NCBI GenBank assembly: GCA_964477345.1
Contig: CAYZDL010000017.1
Location: forward strand, 1-37,701
Direction of reading: 5' to 3'
Length of the DNA stretch: 37,701 nt
From: JAJZEO01 sp964477345
GTDB lineage: Bacteria > Chlamydiota > Chlamydiia > Chlamydiales > 2-12-FULL-49-11
A program made the translations under genes and the position numbers. How positions within the stretch are numbered: the stretch's first letter is position 1; the number at the start of each line of letters is the position of its first letter. The notes beneath the pieces were generated by a model. It did not search any database. It was not told the origin of the DNA and saw only the letters and a program-made list of their open reading frames with translations. Positions 16,191 to 24,247 of the stretch are shown piece after piece.

Positions 16191-16911
16191 CGACTACTTA
16201 AAAATTGTCGCTCATGTAGAAAAGCATGGGGGACAAGTAAATGATTTGATGGCTCTCTGCCTCAAAGGGGTCCCTCTCGAGCGGGTGCTTGGAGAGATAG
16301 ATTTTCTTGGACTCACGTTAAAGCTCACAAAAGATGTTTTGATACCTCGACCTGAAACTGAGCTTCTTGCCGAAAGAATTGTTCAGGCGATCGATGTTTG
16401 TGAAGGGAAGGTGGCTCTTGACTTATGTACAGGTTCTGGATGTATTGGTCTTGCGGTAAAAAAGGCTCTTCCAGGCTTAGAGATGATCTTATCCGATATT
16501 TCACCAATGGCGGCGGATCTTTCGATAGAAAATGCCAAAAAAAATGGCTTGGAAGTGAAGGTTGTGGTAGATCACTTGTTTGATGGATTAGAGGGAAAGA
16601 AGATAGACTATCTATTTTGTAATCCACCTTACATACCTGCTCACGAATATGCAAATCTCGATCCAAGCGTTAAAGATCACGAACCTTCGATTGCTCTTCT
16701 TGGGGGTAGTGACGGCCTCATGTTTTATAGAATGATTAAAAATGAAGCGAAAAAAACTTTAAACCCTGGCGCAAAGTGTTTTTTTGAAATTGGGTATAAT
16801 CAGGGGGAGAGTGTCAAAACGATCTTTTCTGATAGAGTCTGGGTAAACCAGAGGGTATACCCAGACTATGCAGGTCACGATAGGTTCTTTTTTCTTGAAT
16901 TTTCCCCCTAA
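16180..16911 (+). CDS. prmC: release factor glutamine methyltransferase
   Basis: The 243-residue protein starts at GTG 16180, inside the end of prfA. PLERVLGEIDFLGLTL and DVLIPRPETELLAE are the HemK/PrmC N-terminal signature. ALDLCTGSGCIGLAV is the SAM-binding motif, and LFCNPPYIP is the NPPY motif that holds the substrate glutamine. It methylates the GGQ glutamine of release factors, so pairing with prfA makes functional sense. At 243 residues it is shorter than most PrmC (about 280), mainly in the N-terminal helical domain. Confidence 0.94.
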   Translation: MRNSDYLKIVAHVEKHGGQVNDLMALCLKGVPLERVLGEIDFLGLTLKLTKDVLIPRPETELLAERIVQAIDVCEGKVALDLCTGSGCIGLAVKKALPGLEMILSDISPMAADLSIENAKKNGLEVKVVVDHLFDGLEGKKIDYLFCNPPYIPAHEYANLDPSVKDHEPSIALLGGSDGLMFYRMIKNEAKKTLNPGAKCFFEIGYNQGESVKTIFSDRVWVNQRVYPDYAGHDRFFFLEFSP

Positions 16912-16931
16912 AGTAGGAGATAATAGCAGGC

Positions 16932-18275
16932 ATGTTCGGTAGTTTAACACAAAAATTCCAAGATCTTGCCCTAAAGCTTTCTGGCAACAAATCGTTGACA
17001 GAAGAGAATATCTCCGAAGCGGTCACGCAAGTAAGATTGGCTCTTTTAGATGCTGACGTCTCTTATGGGGTTGTCAGTAGTTTCATCAAGAGGGTCAAAG
17101 AAAAAGCAATTGGAGAGGAAAAGCTCAAGGGGATCCGCGCAGGTGATCAATTCATTGGGATTGTTCATGCAGAACTTGTCAATTTGATGGGTGAAAGTGA
17201 AAGTAAGATCCAGCTAAAGCACTCACCCACAAAAATTCTTCTATGTGGTCTTCAGGGTTCAGGAAAGACGACCCATGCAGCAAAATTGGCCAAGTATTTT
17301 AAAGAAAAATACAATCGAAAATGCTTGATTGTGGCTCTTGATTTGGCAAGGCCTGCAGCTGTAGAACAGCTCAAAGTATTGGGGAGTTCCATTGGGGTTG
17401 ATGTTTTTTCTCTTGAAGGGGAAACAAACTCTATTAAAGTAGCAAAGAACGCATTAAAACAGGAAGGATATGATCTGATCCTTTTTGACACAGCAGGCAG
17501 ACTTCATATCGACGAAGGTTTGATGAAAGAGCTAAAGGCTGTTAAAGATTTAGTCGAGCCTCATGAAGTGATTTTTGTCGCTAATGCGGCTTCAGGGCAG
17601 GATGCTGTAAAAACAGCAAAAGAGTTCGATGAACAGATTGGGATTACAGGTTCTATTTTGACTATGCTCGATGGAACTACAAGAGCTGGTGCTGCAATAT
17701 CGATCTATGAAGTGACCAAAAAGCCACTTCTCTTTGAGGGAGTCGGTGAAAAAGTTGGCGATCTGCAAGAGTTTAATCCTCATTCAATGGCTGATCGTAT
17801 CCTAGGCATGGGCGATTTAATCAATTTGATGAAAAAAGCCGAGAGCCAGATTAATGAAGAGGAGAGTGAGAAGCTCGAGCAAAAGCTGCGCAAAGCAACA
17901 TTTACTTTTGACGACTACTTGAAGCAGATGGGTGCGCTCAAGCGTATGGGTCCCCTCAAGGGGATTTTAAAGATGTTGCCGGGAGCTGGCGAGGGGATGT
18001 TTGATCTAGATGAATCTGAAAAAGATTTTTCTAAAATGGAAGCGATCATTTTATCGATGACGAAAAAAGAAAGGGGTGGATTGGTGGAGTTGATCCCCAG
18101 TCGAAAGAGAAGAATCGCCAAGGGGTCGGGGAGTTCAATGGATGAAGTGAATCGCCTTATCAAAGGATTCAAGCAACTCAAGATGATGGCTAAAGGATTG
18201 CCCGGATTGAAGAAGAAATTTGGAACTCCGGATGGTATGGATCAGCTTTCAAAAAAGTTTTCTAAGTTCTTCTAA
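16932..18275 (+). CDS. ffh: signal recognition particle protein Ffh
   Basis: The 447-residue SRP54 protein has an N domain, then a G domain with P-loop GLQGSGKTTHAAKLAKYF, LDLARPAAVEQL, DTAGRLHIDE and GEKVGDLQEF. The methionine-rich M domain (about residues 300-447) contains MKKAESQINEEESEKLEQK and SGSSMDEVNRLIKGFKQLKM, which binds 4.5S RNA. Ffh carries inner-membrane protein precursors to FtsY. It lies between prmC and rpsP, the Chlamydia order. Length is normal. Confidence 0.97.
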   Translation: MFGSLTQKFQDLALKLSGNKSLTEENISEAVTQVRLALLDADVSYGVVSSFIKRVKEKAIGEEKLKGIRAGDQFIGIVHAELVNLMGESESKIQLKHSPTKILLCGLQGSGKTTHAAKLAKYFKEKYNRKCLIVALDLARPAAVEQLKVLGSSIGVDVFSLEGETNSIKVAKNALKQEGYDLILFDTAGRLHIDEGLMKELKAVKDLVEPHEVIFVANAASGQDAVKTAKEFDEQIGITGSILTMLDGTTRAGAAISIYEVTKKPLLFEGVGEKVGDLQEFNPHSMADRILGMGDLINLMKKAESQINEEESEKLEQKLRKATFTFDDYLKQMGALKRMGPLKGILKMLPGAGEGMFDLDESEKDFSKMEAIILSMTKKERGGLVELIPSRKRRIAKGSGSSMDEVNRLIKGFKQLKMMAKGLPGLKKKFGTPDGMDQLSKKFSKFF

Positions 18276-18377
18276 CGAAGATGTCTAACTTAATTCTCAA
18301 TTTTCCAAAATTTTCATCGTTTTTTTTCACCAGATCTGCTAACATTCATTTCTTTTTTAGAGTAGGAGTTAAGAAAT

Positions 18378-18650
18378 ATGAGTTTAGTCGTCAGGATGAG
18401 ACAACAAGGACGCAAGAATAGACGCGAGTTTCGTGTTGTTGTAGCCGATGTTCGGTCTCCTAGAGATGGAAAATATGTAGAGTGTTTGGGGCACTACAAT
18501 GCTCATGAGGAAGATTGCGTGACCCTTAAGAAGGATCGGATAGAGTATTGGTTTAGTCAAGGTGCGAAGCCTTCTGAGAGAATGGTATCGATTTTGAAGA
18601 GAAAATGCCCTGAAGTTCTAGAGATTTTAAGGAAAAAACCGAAGTCGTAG
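18378..18650 (+). CDS. rpsP: 30S ribosomal protein S16
   Basis: The 90-residue product has VRMRQQGRKNRREFRVVVAD at the start, RDGKYVECLGHYNAHE, and the WFSQGAKPSERMVSILKR block typical of S16. An AGGAG ribosome binding site is seven to eight bases upstream. trmD follows after 4 bp and rplS overlaps that, the conserved rpsP-trmD-rplS operon. The 102 bp before it probably contains the operon promoter, though no convincing -35/-10 pair stands out. Confidence 0.96.
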   Translation: MSLVVRMRQQGRKNRREFRVVVADVRSPRDGKYVECLGHYNAHEEDCVTLKKDRIEYWFSQGAKPSERMVSILKRKCPEVLEILRKKPKS

Positions 18651-18654
18651 TTTA

Positions 18655-19347
18655 ATGGAGATCGATATTCTATCACTGTTTCCAGAATATTTTGAGGCTC
18701 CACTTGGGTGTAGTATTCTAGGAAGGGCGCAAAAAAACGGATTAGTGAAGATTCGGCAGACAAACATTCGGGATTTTTCAACTGATCGTCATAAGAGTGT
18801 GGACGACAGACCGTATGGGGGAGGCCCTGGTATGGTCATGATGGTCGAGCCAATTGTTAAAGCGATCCGCTCTTTAAGACGTGAAAATTCAAAAGTCGTC
18901 TATCTTTCCCCACAAGGAAGAGTGTTGACGGCAAGCATGTGTGAGGCCTTTGCAGGTGAAATGGAACACATGATTTTGCTTTGCGGGCATTACGAAGGAA
19001 TCGACGAAAGGGTCATCGAACTCGAAGTTGATATTGAGATTAGCATCGGCGACTATGTATTGACAAACGGAGGTCCTGCTGCACTCGTTCTTATCGATTC
19101 TGTATGCCGGTTTATTCCTGGTGTGATTGGGCATCCTGATGCGCCCTACCAGGACTCGTTTCATCAGGAGGCTGTGTTTGATGGACCCCATTACACAAGG
19201 CCTGTGGAGTTTGAAGGATTAAAAGTCCCCGAGGTGCTGACAGGTGGCAACCATAGGGATATAGAAGCATATCGGCGCAAAAGAGCCCTTGAAAAGGGAA
19301 AAAGAGTGCGCCCAGAGTTAACTTTATTAGGAGAAATCGATGCATAA
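18655..19347 (+). CDS. trmD: tRNA (guanine-N1)-methyltransferase
   Basis: The 230-residue SPOUT methyltransferase shows DILSLFPEYFEAPLGCSILG, DDRPYGGGPGMVMM, and the knot region LLCGHYEGIDERVIE with EISIGDYVLTNGGPAALVLI. RRKRALEKGKRVRPEL closes the C-terminal domain. TrmD makes m1G37 in tRNAs with GG at positions 36-37 and prevents frameshifting. It overlaps rplS by 8 bp and is translated from an ATG four bases after rpsP. Length is normal for the stand-alone enzyme. Confidence 0.96.
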   Translation: MEIDILSLFPEYFEAPLGCSILGRAQKNGLVKIRQTNIRDFSTDRHKSVDDRPYGGGPGMVMMVEPIVKAIRSLRRENSKVVYLSPQGRVLTASMCEAFAGEMEHMILLCGHYEGIDERVIELEVDIEISIGDYVLTNGGPAALVLIDSVCRFIPGVIGHPDAPYQDSFHQEAVFDGPHYTRPVEFEGLKVPEVLTGGNHRDIEAYRRKRALEKGKRVRPELTLLGEIDA

Positions 19348-19786
19348 GCTCGTAGAATCGATTGAGAACGATTATAAGAAAAAGAAAGTTCAGTATTTCA
19401 AAGTAGGCGATACTGTAAAAGTATACACGAAGATCATTGAAGGTGACAAGGAGCGTCTCCAGATCTACAATGGCGTCGTGGTTGCAAGGCGTGGAATTGG
19501 CCTTTCTGAAACTTTTACAGTCAACAGGGTTGCATTTGGATACGCGAACGAGAAGGTGTTTACCCTTCATAGTCCAAGCGTTGACAAGATCGAAGTTGTA
19601 AGCCGTGGTGATGTAAGAAAGTCTAAGCTTTCTTATATTCGTGGTAAAGTTGGTAAGAAGTCTAAAATTACTGCGAAAATTGGTGGAAAGATGGATCTTT
19701 ATGAGGCAAGTCTTGATAAAGAGGCTGTCGAGGAAGAAGCTACACCAAAAGATTTTCTAACTGAAAACGAAGAGAATAAAGAGTAG
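19340..19786 (+). CDS. rplS: 50S ribosomal protein L19
   Basis: The 148-residue product has FKVGDTVKVYTKIIEGDKER, VVARRGIGLSETFTVNRVAF and the KSKLSYIRGKVGKKSKI end of the L19 core. An acidic tail of about 30 residues extends past the usual length of about 115. L19 sits at the 30S-50S interface. The start overlaps the end of trmD. Confidence 0.95.
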   Translation: MHKLVESIENDYKKKKVQYFKVGDTVKVYTKIIEGDKERLQIYNGVVVARRGIGLSETFTVNRVAFGYANEKVFTLHSPSVDKIEVVSRGDVRKSKLSYIRGKVGKKSKITAKIGGKMDLYEASLDKEAVEEEATPKDFLTENEENKE

Positions 19787-19791
19787 CAAAC

Positions 19792-20409
19792 TTGCCATTT
19801 GAACCATTTGAAGACGAAGCGGAAGCAGAAGGCTATCGCTTCGTCGTCGGTTGTGATGAGGCTGGACGCGGTCCCCTTGCAGGTCCTGTTGTGGGGGCTG
19901 CCTGTTATTTACCAAGACACGTTAAGATCTATGGTATTGCAGATAGTAAACAGCTCACACCTGAAAAACGGATCCGAATTTCTAAAAGACTTTATGCCCA
20001 TAAAGAGGTAATGATCGGGGTTGGCGTGGTTTCCGTCGAAGAAATCGATGAAATCAACATCCTGCAAGCTTCTCTTAAGGCGATGTGGTCGGCTGTTTGT
20101 GAGATTGGCCATCAGGTTGATTTAGTTCTTATCGATGGAAATCGATCGTTTAAGGCTCCTATTGCAACAAAGACAGTGATCAAGGGGGATAGTCGAGTCC
20201 GTTCGATCGCTGCAGCTTCAATTATTGCTAAGGTCGTCAGAGATGAGATTATGATTCAAATGGGAAAAAAACATCCAGGATATGGCTTCGAAAAACATAA
20301 GGGGTATGGAACTCCTGAGCACTTAGAAGCTCTAGAGAGACTTGGCCCCACAGATCAGCACAGGAAGAGTTTTGCGCCTGTAAGAGGTAAGCTTTCTTTA
20401 TGGAAATAA
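19792..20409 (+). CDS. rnhB: ribonuclease HII
   Basis: The 205-residue protein has the RNase HII signature VVGCDEAGRGPLAGPVVGAA with the first catalytic Asp-Glu pair, LIDGNRSF with the next Asp, and VIKGDSRVRSIAAASIIAKV. The C-terminal YGFEKHKGYGTPEHLEAL is also typical. It removes RNA from RNA/DNA hybrids and ribonucleotides from DNA. The likely start is TTG at 19792, five bases after the rplS stop; no ATG lies between it and the conserved core. It sits in the Chlamydia order after rplS. Confidence 0.94.
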   Translation: MPFEPFEDEAEAEGYRFVVGCDEAGRGPLAGPVVGAACYLPRHVKIYGIADSKQLTPEKRIRISKRLYAHKEVMIGVGVVSVEEIDEINILQASLKAMWSAVCEIGHQVDLVLIDGNRSFKAPIATKTVIKGDSRVRSIAAASIIAKVVRDEIMIQMGKKHPGYGFEKHKGYGTPEHLEALERLGPTDQHRKSFAPVRGKLSLWK

Positions 20410-20436
20410 ACCTAGAGCTCAGGGTATAGTGATACG

Positions 20437-21315
20437 ATGATTAGAAGTATGACAGCGTTCGGCAGAAGCCGATTTTCTCTGAATGGGCGAGCTCACATTC
20501 TTGAGATCCAGTCTGTAAATCGAAAAGGGTTGGAGATTTCTGTGAATATCCCCTCCGATCTTGGATTTGTGGAGATTTTTTTAAGAACAGAGATCAAGAA
20601 GATGTGTCAACGTGGCTATTTGACATGTAAAATCCTCAACGATTCTTCTGTCAATCATCGGATGTCTTCCGAATCATTTAAGAAAATTCATGAAAATTTA
20701 GTGGGGATCGCTCAAGAAATTGACCCCAACTATAAAATTTCATTTGATCATGTTCTTGAAGTAGCTCTTCGGGGAACGGGAATTATCGAAATTGAAGAGA
20801 AAGAGGCCGAAAAAATTATCAAAGTGGCCCTCGATAATGCAATCAACGATTTTCTGTTGATGCGTACCGATGAGGGAGAAGCGCTTGGTGAAGATATTTC
20901 CGATAGGCTTATCCAAATTGGAAAAGTTTGCAGACGCATTTCTGAAAAGGGAGCTGGTTCTCCAAAGCGATTGGAAGACCGTATTACTGAAAGATTAAAA
21001 GAAGTAGTTCTCCTTGGCCCAGAGGATCGGGATCGTTTGATGCGAGAGGTAATCATTTATGCAGATAGAGCCGACATTACCGAAGAGATCACACGATTGA
21101 GGTCTCATATTGAGCAAATGCAAGAGTTAGTGAAAGGGAAAAAAGAGAGAAAAGAAGAGGCTATTGGTAGAACACTTGAATTCCTATTACAAGAAATGGT
21201 AAGAGAAATCAATACGACCAGTGCAAAATCCCAAGATCTAGAGATCATCAACGATGTGATCTTTATCAAAAGGGAAATTGAAAAAATCAGAGAGCAGGTG
21301 CAAAATATCGAATGA
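20437..21315 (+). CDS. YicC family endoribonuclease-like protein
   Basis: The 292-residue protein starts MIRSMTAFGRSRF and ends with EINTTSAKSQDLEIIND and REIEKIREQVQNIE, the two hallmark ends of the YicC family. The E. coli member is an endoribonuclease implicated in RNA decay. The gene overlaps gmk by the 4-bp ATGA junction; yicC-gmk-rpoZ is a common bacterial order. C. trachomatis has rnhB directly before gmk as I remember it, so the YicC gene may be an environmental-chlamydial retention. That is inference. Confidence 0.9.
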   Translation: MIRSMTAFGRSRFSLNGRAHILEIQSVNRKGLEISVNIPSDLGFVEIFLRTEIKKMCQRGYLTCKILNDSSVNHRMSSESFKKIHENLVGIAQEIDPNYKISFDHVLEVALRGTGIIEIEEKEAEKIIKVALDNAINDFLLMRTDEGEALGEDISDRLIQIGKVCRRISEKGAGSPKRLEDRITERLKEVVLLGPEDRDRLMREVIIYADRADITEEITRLRSHIEQMQELVKGKKERKEEAIGRTLEFLLQEMVREINTTSAKSQDLEIINDVIFIKREIEKIREQVQNIE

Positions 21316-21902
21316 GTCTGTTTAAGAAGGGTGTAAAGGGAGGTCTTTTCATTCTCAGCGCTCCTTCTGGCGCGGGCAAGACAACGGTGGTTGAGGAGCT
21401 GGCCAAGAAGTATCCAAAAGATATTGCACGTGTAATCACTTGTACGACTAGAAAGCCACGTGGTCAAGAAATTAACGGAGAGGATTACCGGTTCTTTTCA
21501 AAGGAAGAGTTTAGGCAAAAAATCGAAAAGGGGGAGTTTCTCGAATATCAAGAAATTTTTGGTCATTTGTATGGAACCTTAAAGGAAGATGTAGATCGAG
21601 AGATTAATTCAGGAAAGCATGCCTTTTTAATTATCGATGTTCAAGGGGCTCAAGAATTAAGAAAAAAAACTAGGAGCACCTCCATTTTTATCATGCCTCC
21701 CACTTTTCATGAGCTAGAAAGACGCGTACGAAGCCGGAATGAAGATGATGAAAGGGCAATTGAGATGAGACTCTCAAAAGCCAAAGAAGAAATGGAACAA
21801 GTAAAAAATTACGAATATGTTGTAACAAACGACAACCTCAATGAAGCTGTATTGATCATCTGGGCCATCATTGTTGCAACAGAACACAAACAGGAGAAAT
21901 AA
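21312..21902 (+). CDS. gmk: guanylate kinase
   Basis: The 196-residue protein has P-loop LSAPSGAGKTTVVEELAKKY, the GMP-binding TTRKPRGQEINGEDYRF block, and FLEYQEIFGHLYGT. FIMPPTFHELERRVRSRNED contains the lid region. It phosphorylates GMP to GDP. It overlaps yicC by 4 bp and is followed two bases later by the omega-like gene, so the three are likely co-transcribed. Confidence 0.96.
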   Translation: MSLFKKGVKGGLFILSAPSGAGKTTVVEELAKKYPKDIARVITCTTRKPRGQEINGEDYRFFSKEEFRQKIEKGEFLEYQEIFGHLYGTLKEDVDREINSGKHAFLIIDVQGAQELRKKTRSTSIFIMPPTFHELERRVRSRNEDDERAIEMRLSKAKEEMEQVKNYEYVVTNDNLNEAVLIIWAIIVATEHKQEK

Positions 21903-21904
21903 AA

Positions 21905-22150
21905 ATGGCAAATAACAAACAAAGAGATTGTCTAACAAATGAATATTTGACAAAATATTTCCCAGATAATTTTTCATTGGCTCTCAGTTCGATAGGGGCA
22001 GCAAGAGCCTTAATTGAATCAGGCAAGGAATTTCGTCTTATGCAGCTATTAGATTCTGTTGCTAAGGGAAAAGCAAGAGAGGAAAAGAGTCATCATGCTC
22101 ATGAAGAAATGGTACACCACAAGCTAGAAGAGAATCAGCAGGATGAATAA
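21905..22150 (+). CDS. small conserved protein, candidate RNA polymerase omega subunit
   Basis: The 81-residue product begins MANNKQRDCLTNEYL. The stretch DCLTNEYL...NFSLALSSIGAARAL followed by LLDSVAKGKARE resembles the omega layout: D-C-L, then an F-x-L helix with A-x-R-A-R-x-L, and a final helix ending in a short K/E-rich tail. Omega helps fold beta-prime. The position immediately after gmk is the standard place of rpoZ in many bacteria, and Chlamydia has a small gene at this spot. Sequence similarity is weak. An AGGAG ribosome binding site lies nine bases upstream. The 3' end overlaps metG by 8 bp. The His-rich tail is unusual. Confidence 0.6.
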   Translation: MANNKQRDCLTNEYLTKYFPDNFSLALSSIGAARALIESGKEFRLMQLLDSVAKGKAREEKSHHAHEEMVHHKLEENQQDE

Positions 22151-24179
22151 AAGAAAAAAAGTTCTGATTACAGCCGCATTGCCCTACGCTAATGGGCCGG
22201 TTCATTTTGGTCACTTAGCAGGGTCTTACCTACCAGCGGATGTTTATGCAAGGTTTCAGAGGCTTATTGGCAGCGATGTTTTTTACTTGTCAGGTTCCGA
22301 TGAGTATGGTGTGGCAATCACTCTTAGTGCGGAGCTTGCTGGCAGAACGCCTCAAGAACATGTCGATCACTTTCATAGGATCAATTCAGAACTTTTTAAA
22401 AAAATGAACATGTCGTTTGATCATTATTCTCGGACGACCAATCGATATCATAAGCCCCTTGTTCAACATTTTTTCACAGAATTGCTTCGTAATGAACACA
22501 TAGAGAAAAAAGAAACCGAGCAGCTCTATTCAGAAGAAGAGGGGCGGTTTTTGGCCGACCGGTATGTCGTGGGAGAATGTCCTAAATGTGGCTTCAAAGA
22601 AGCCCGAGGCGATGAATGTCCCAAATGTGGAGCCTCTTATGATGCAATGGATATCGTCAATCCACGATCCAAATTGACGAAAAGCCCACTAAAGCTAAAG
22701 AAAACGACTCATTGGTTCTTAAGACTCGATCATTTTAAAGAGCCTCTTATGCGTTGGATTTCAGGAAAAGATTGGAAAGAAACCGTTGTTAATTTTGCAA
22801 AACCCTACATTCAGGATCTCCATTCCCGAGCCATTACACGTGATTTTGAATGGGGAGTTCCTGTTCCTCTTGAAGAGGCCCACGATAAGATTTTTTATGT
22901 CTGGTTTGACGCTGTTCTTGGTTATATTTCAGGGAGCATTGAATGGGCCGAGTCGTTAGGAGAGCCCGATAAATGGAAAGAGTATTGGCTTGATCCTGCG
23001 ACCTCCTATGTTCAATTTCTTGGTAAAGACAATATCTCTTTTCATGCGATCATGTTTCCAGCGATGATCATGGGACAAAATACCCCTTACAAACAAGTAG
23101 ACCAATTGGCTGCCAATGAATTCCTCAATTTGGAGGGGAAACAGTTTAGTAAGTCGAGTGGTTGGTATATCGATCTTGGTGATTTCTTAGAAAAGTATCC
23201 TGCCGACACGATTCGGTATGCCTTAGCGGCGAATGCTCCTGAGACAAGTGATTCAGAATTTACCTGGAACGATTTTCAGATGCGGGTCAATAGTGAGCTT
23301 GTTGGAAAATTTGGGAACTTTTTTCATCGAACGTTGAGTTTTCTTACGAACCAAATGGATGGGAAAATTCCAGAATGCCATTCTTTCGATGAAGAGGATA
23401 ATGAATTTTTAGAAAAGATTAACCAAGTTGCCTTAGAGATCCAGGAGGCTTATGAACAGTTCCGCGTTCGCAAAGCTTCGACTTTAATTATGGAGATGGC
23501 GGCTCTTTCCAACGCCTATTTCGACCACAAACGTCCATGGGCTCTTATAAAAGACAAAAGAAATCAACCTCAGCTCGAAACGGTCCTCTATTGTTGCTTG
23601 ACAGCGTGTAAGATTTTAGCCATGACGGCTTTTCCAATTATGCCGGAAACAAGTGAAAAAATTTGGAAAATGCTCGGATTTCGCACATCTCTTGAATCTG
23701 CTAGATGGCACGCAATTTTAGAAAATGAGCTTGTGCCGGGGACGATTGTTTCCCATCCAACCCTTTTATTTACAAAAATTGAAGACGAAGAAATTGCTAA
23801 GGAGAAGGCTAAATTGGAAACGATCACTGCACCCCAAAAAGTCCAAAACATGAAAGAAGAGATTCTCTTTGAAGACTTTACTAAGGTCGACCTCTGCGTT
23901 GCCACTATCGAAACGGCCGAAAAAGTCGAGAAAAGCAAACGGCTTTTAAAACTCCGTGTCAATCTCGGTTCGGAAAAACGTACCATCGTATCGGGTATTG
24001 CAGAGCATTACCCAGATCCCGAAGCACTCATCGGCAGAAAAGTGATTGTAGTCGCTAATCTTAAACCTGCGACCCTAATGGGAATTGAAAGCCGAGGCAT
24101 GATCCTTGCTGCCTCTGACGGGAAATTTCTAGAGCTACCCGCCCTCAAAGACGCTCCCGACGGCACCCGAGTCAGTTAA
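22143..24179 (+). CDS. metG: methionyl-tRNA synthetase
   Basis: The 678-residue class I synthetase has HFGH (HIGH motif) in ALPYANGPVHFGHLAGSYL and a CPKCG...CPKCG zinc knuckle at about residues 145-165. KQFSKSSGWYIDLG is the KMSKS loop. The anticodon domain follows. The last roughly 110 residues form a tRNA-binding (EMAP/Trbp111-like) domain: FEDFTKVDLCVATIETAEKV to LKPATLMGIESRGMILAASD. It charges initiator and elongator tRNA-Met. Chlamydiaceae MetG is, as I recall, nearer 550 residues and lacks this C-terminal domain. Its start overlaps the upstream small gene. Confidence 0.97.
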   Translation: MNKRKKVLITAALPYANGPVHFGHLAGSYLPADVYARFQRLIGSDVFYLSGSDEYGVAITLSAELAGRTPQEHVDHFHRINSELFKKMNMSFDHYSRTTNRYHKPLVQHFFTELLRNEHIEKKETEQLYSEEEGRFLADRYVVGECPKCGFKEARGDECPKCGASYDAMDIVNPRSKLTKSPLKLKKTTHWFLRLDHFKEPLMRWISGKDWKETVVNFAKPYIQDLHSRAITRDFEWGVPVPLEEAHDKIFYVWFDAVLGYISGSIEWAESLGEPDKWKEYWLDPATSYVQFLGKDNISFHAIMFPAMIMGQNTPYKQVDQLAANEFLNLEGKQFSKSSGWYIDLGDFLEKYPADTIRYALAANAPETSDSEFTWNDFQMRVNSELVGKFGNFFHRTLSFLTNQMDGKIPECHSFDEEDNEFLEKINQVALEIQEAYEQFRVRKASTLIMEMAALSNAYFDHKRPWALIKDKRNQPQLETVLYCCLTACKILAMTAFPIMPETSEKIWKMLGFRTSLESARWHAILENELVPGTIVSHPTLLFTKIEDEEIAKEKAKLETITAPQKVQNMKEEILFEDFTKVDLCVATIETAEKVEKSKRLLKLRVNLGSEKRTIVSGIAEHYPDPEALIGRKVIVVANLKPATLMGIESRGMILAASDGKFLELPALKDAPDGTRVS

Positions 24180-24191
24180 TTTTTCGAATTG

Positions 24192-24220
24192 TTGATTTAA
24201 AAAGACGACCGTCCTACACT
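24192..24220 (+). promoter_or_regulatory. candidate promoter of clpB
   Basis: TTGATT (24192-24197) and TACACT (24215-24220) are exactly 17 bp apart, 27 bp before the clpB ATG at 24248. No CIRCE-type inverted repeat is seen, so HrcA control is not supported. Confidence 0.45.
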
Positions 24221-24247
24221 TCTGACTAAGTATAGTTGGGAGGTAGT

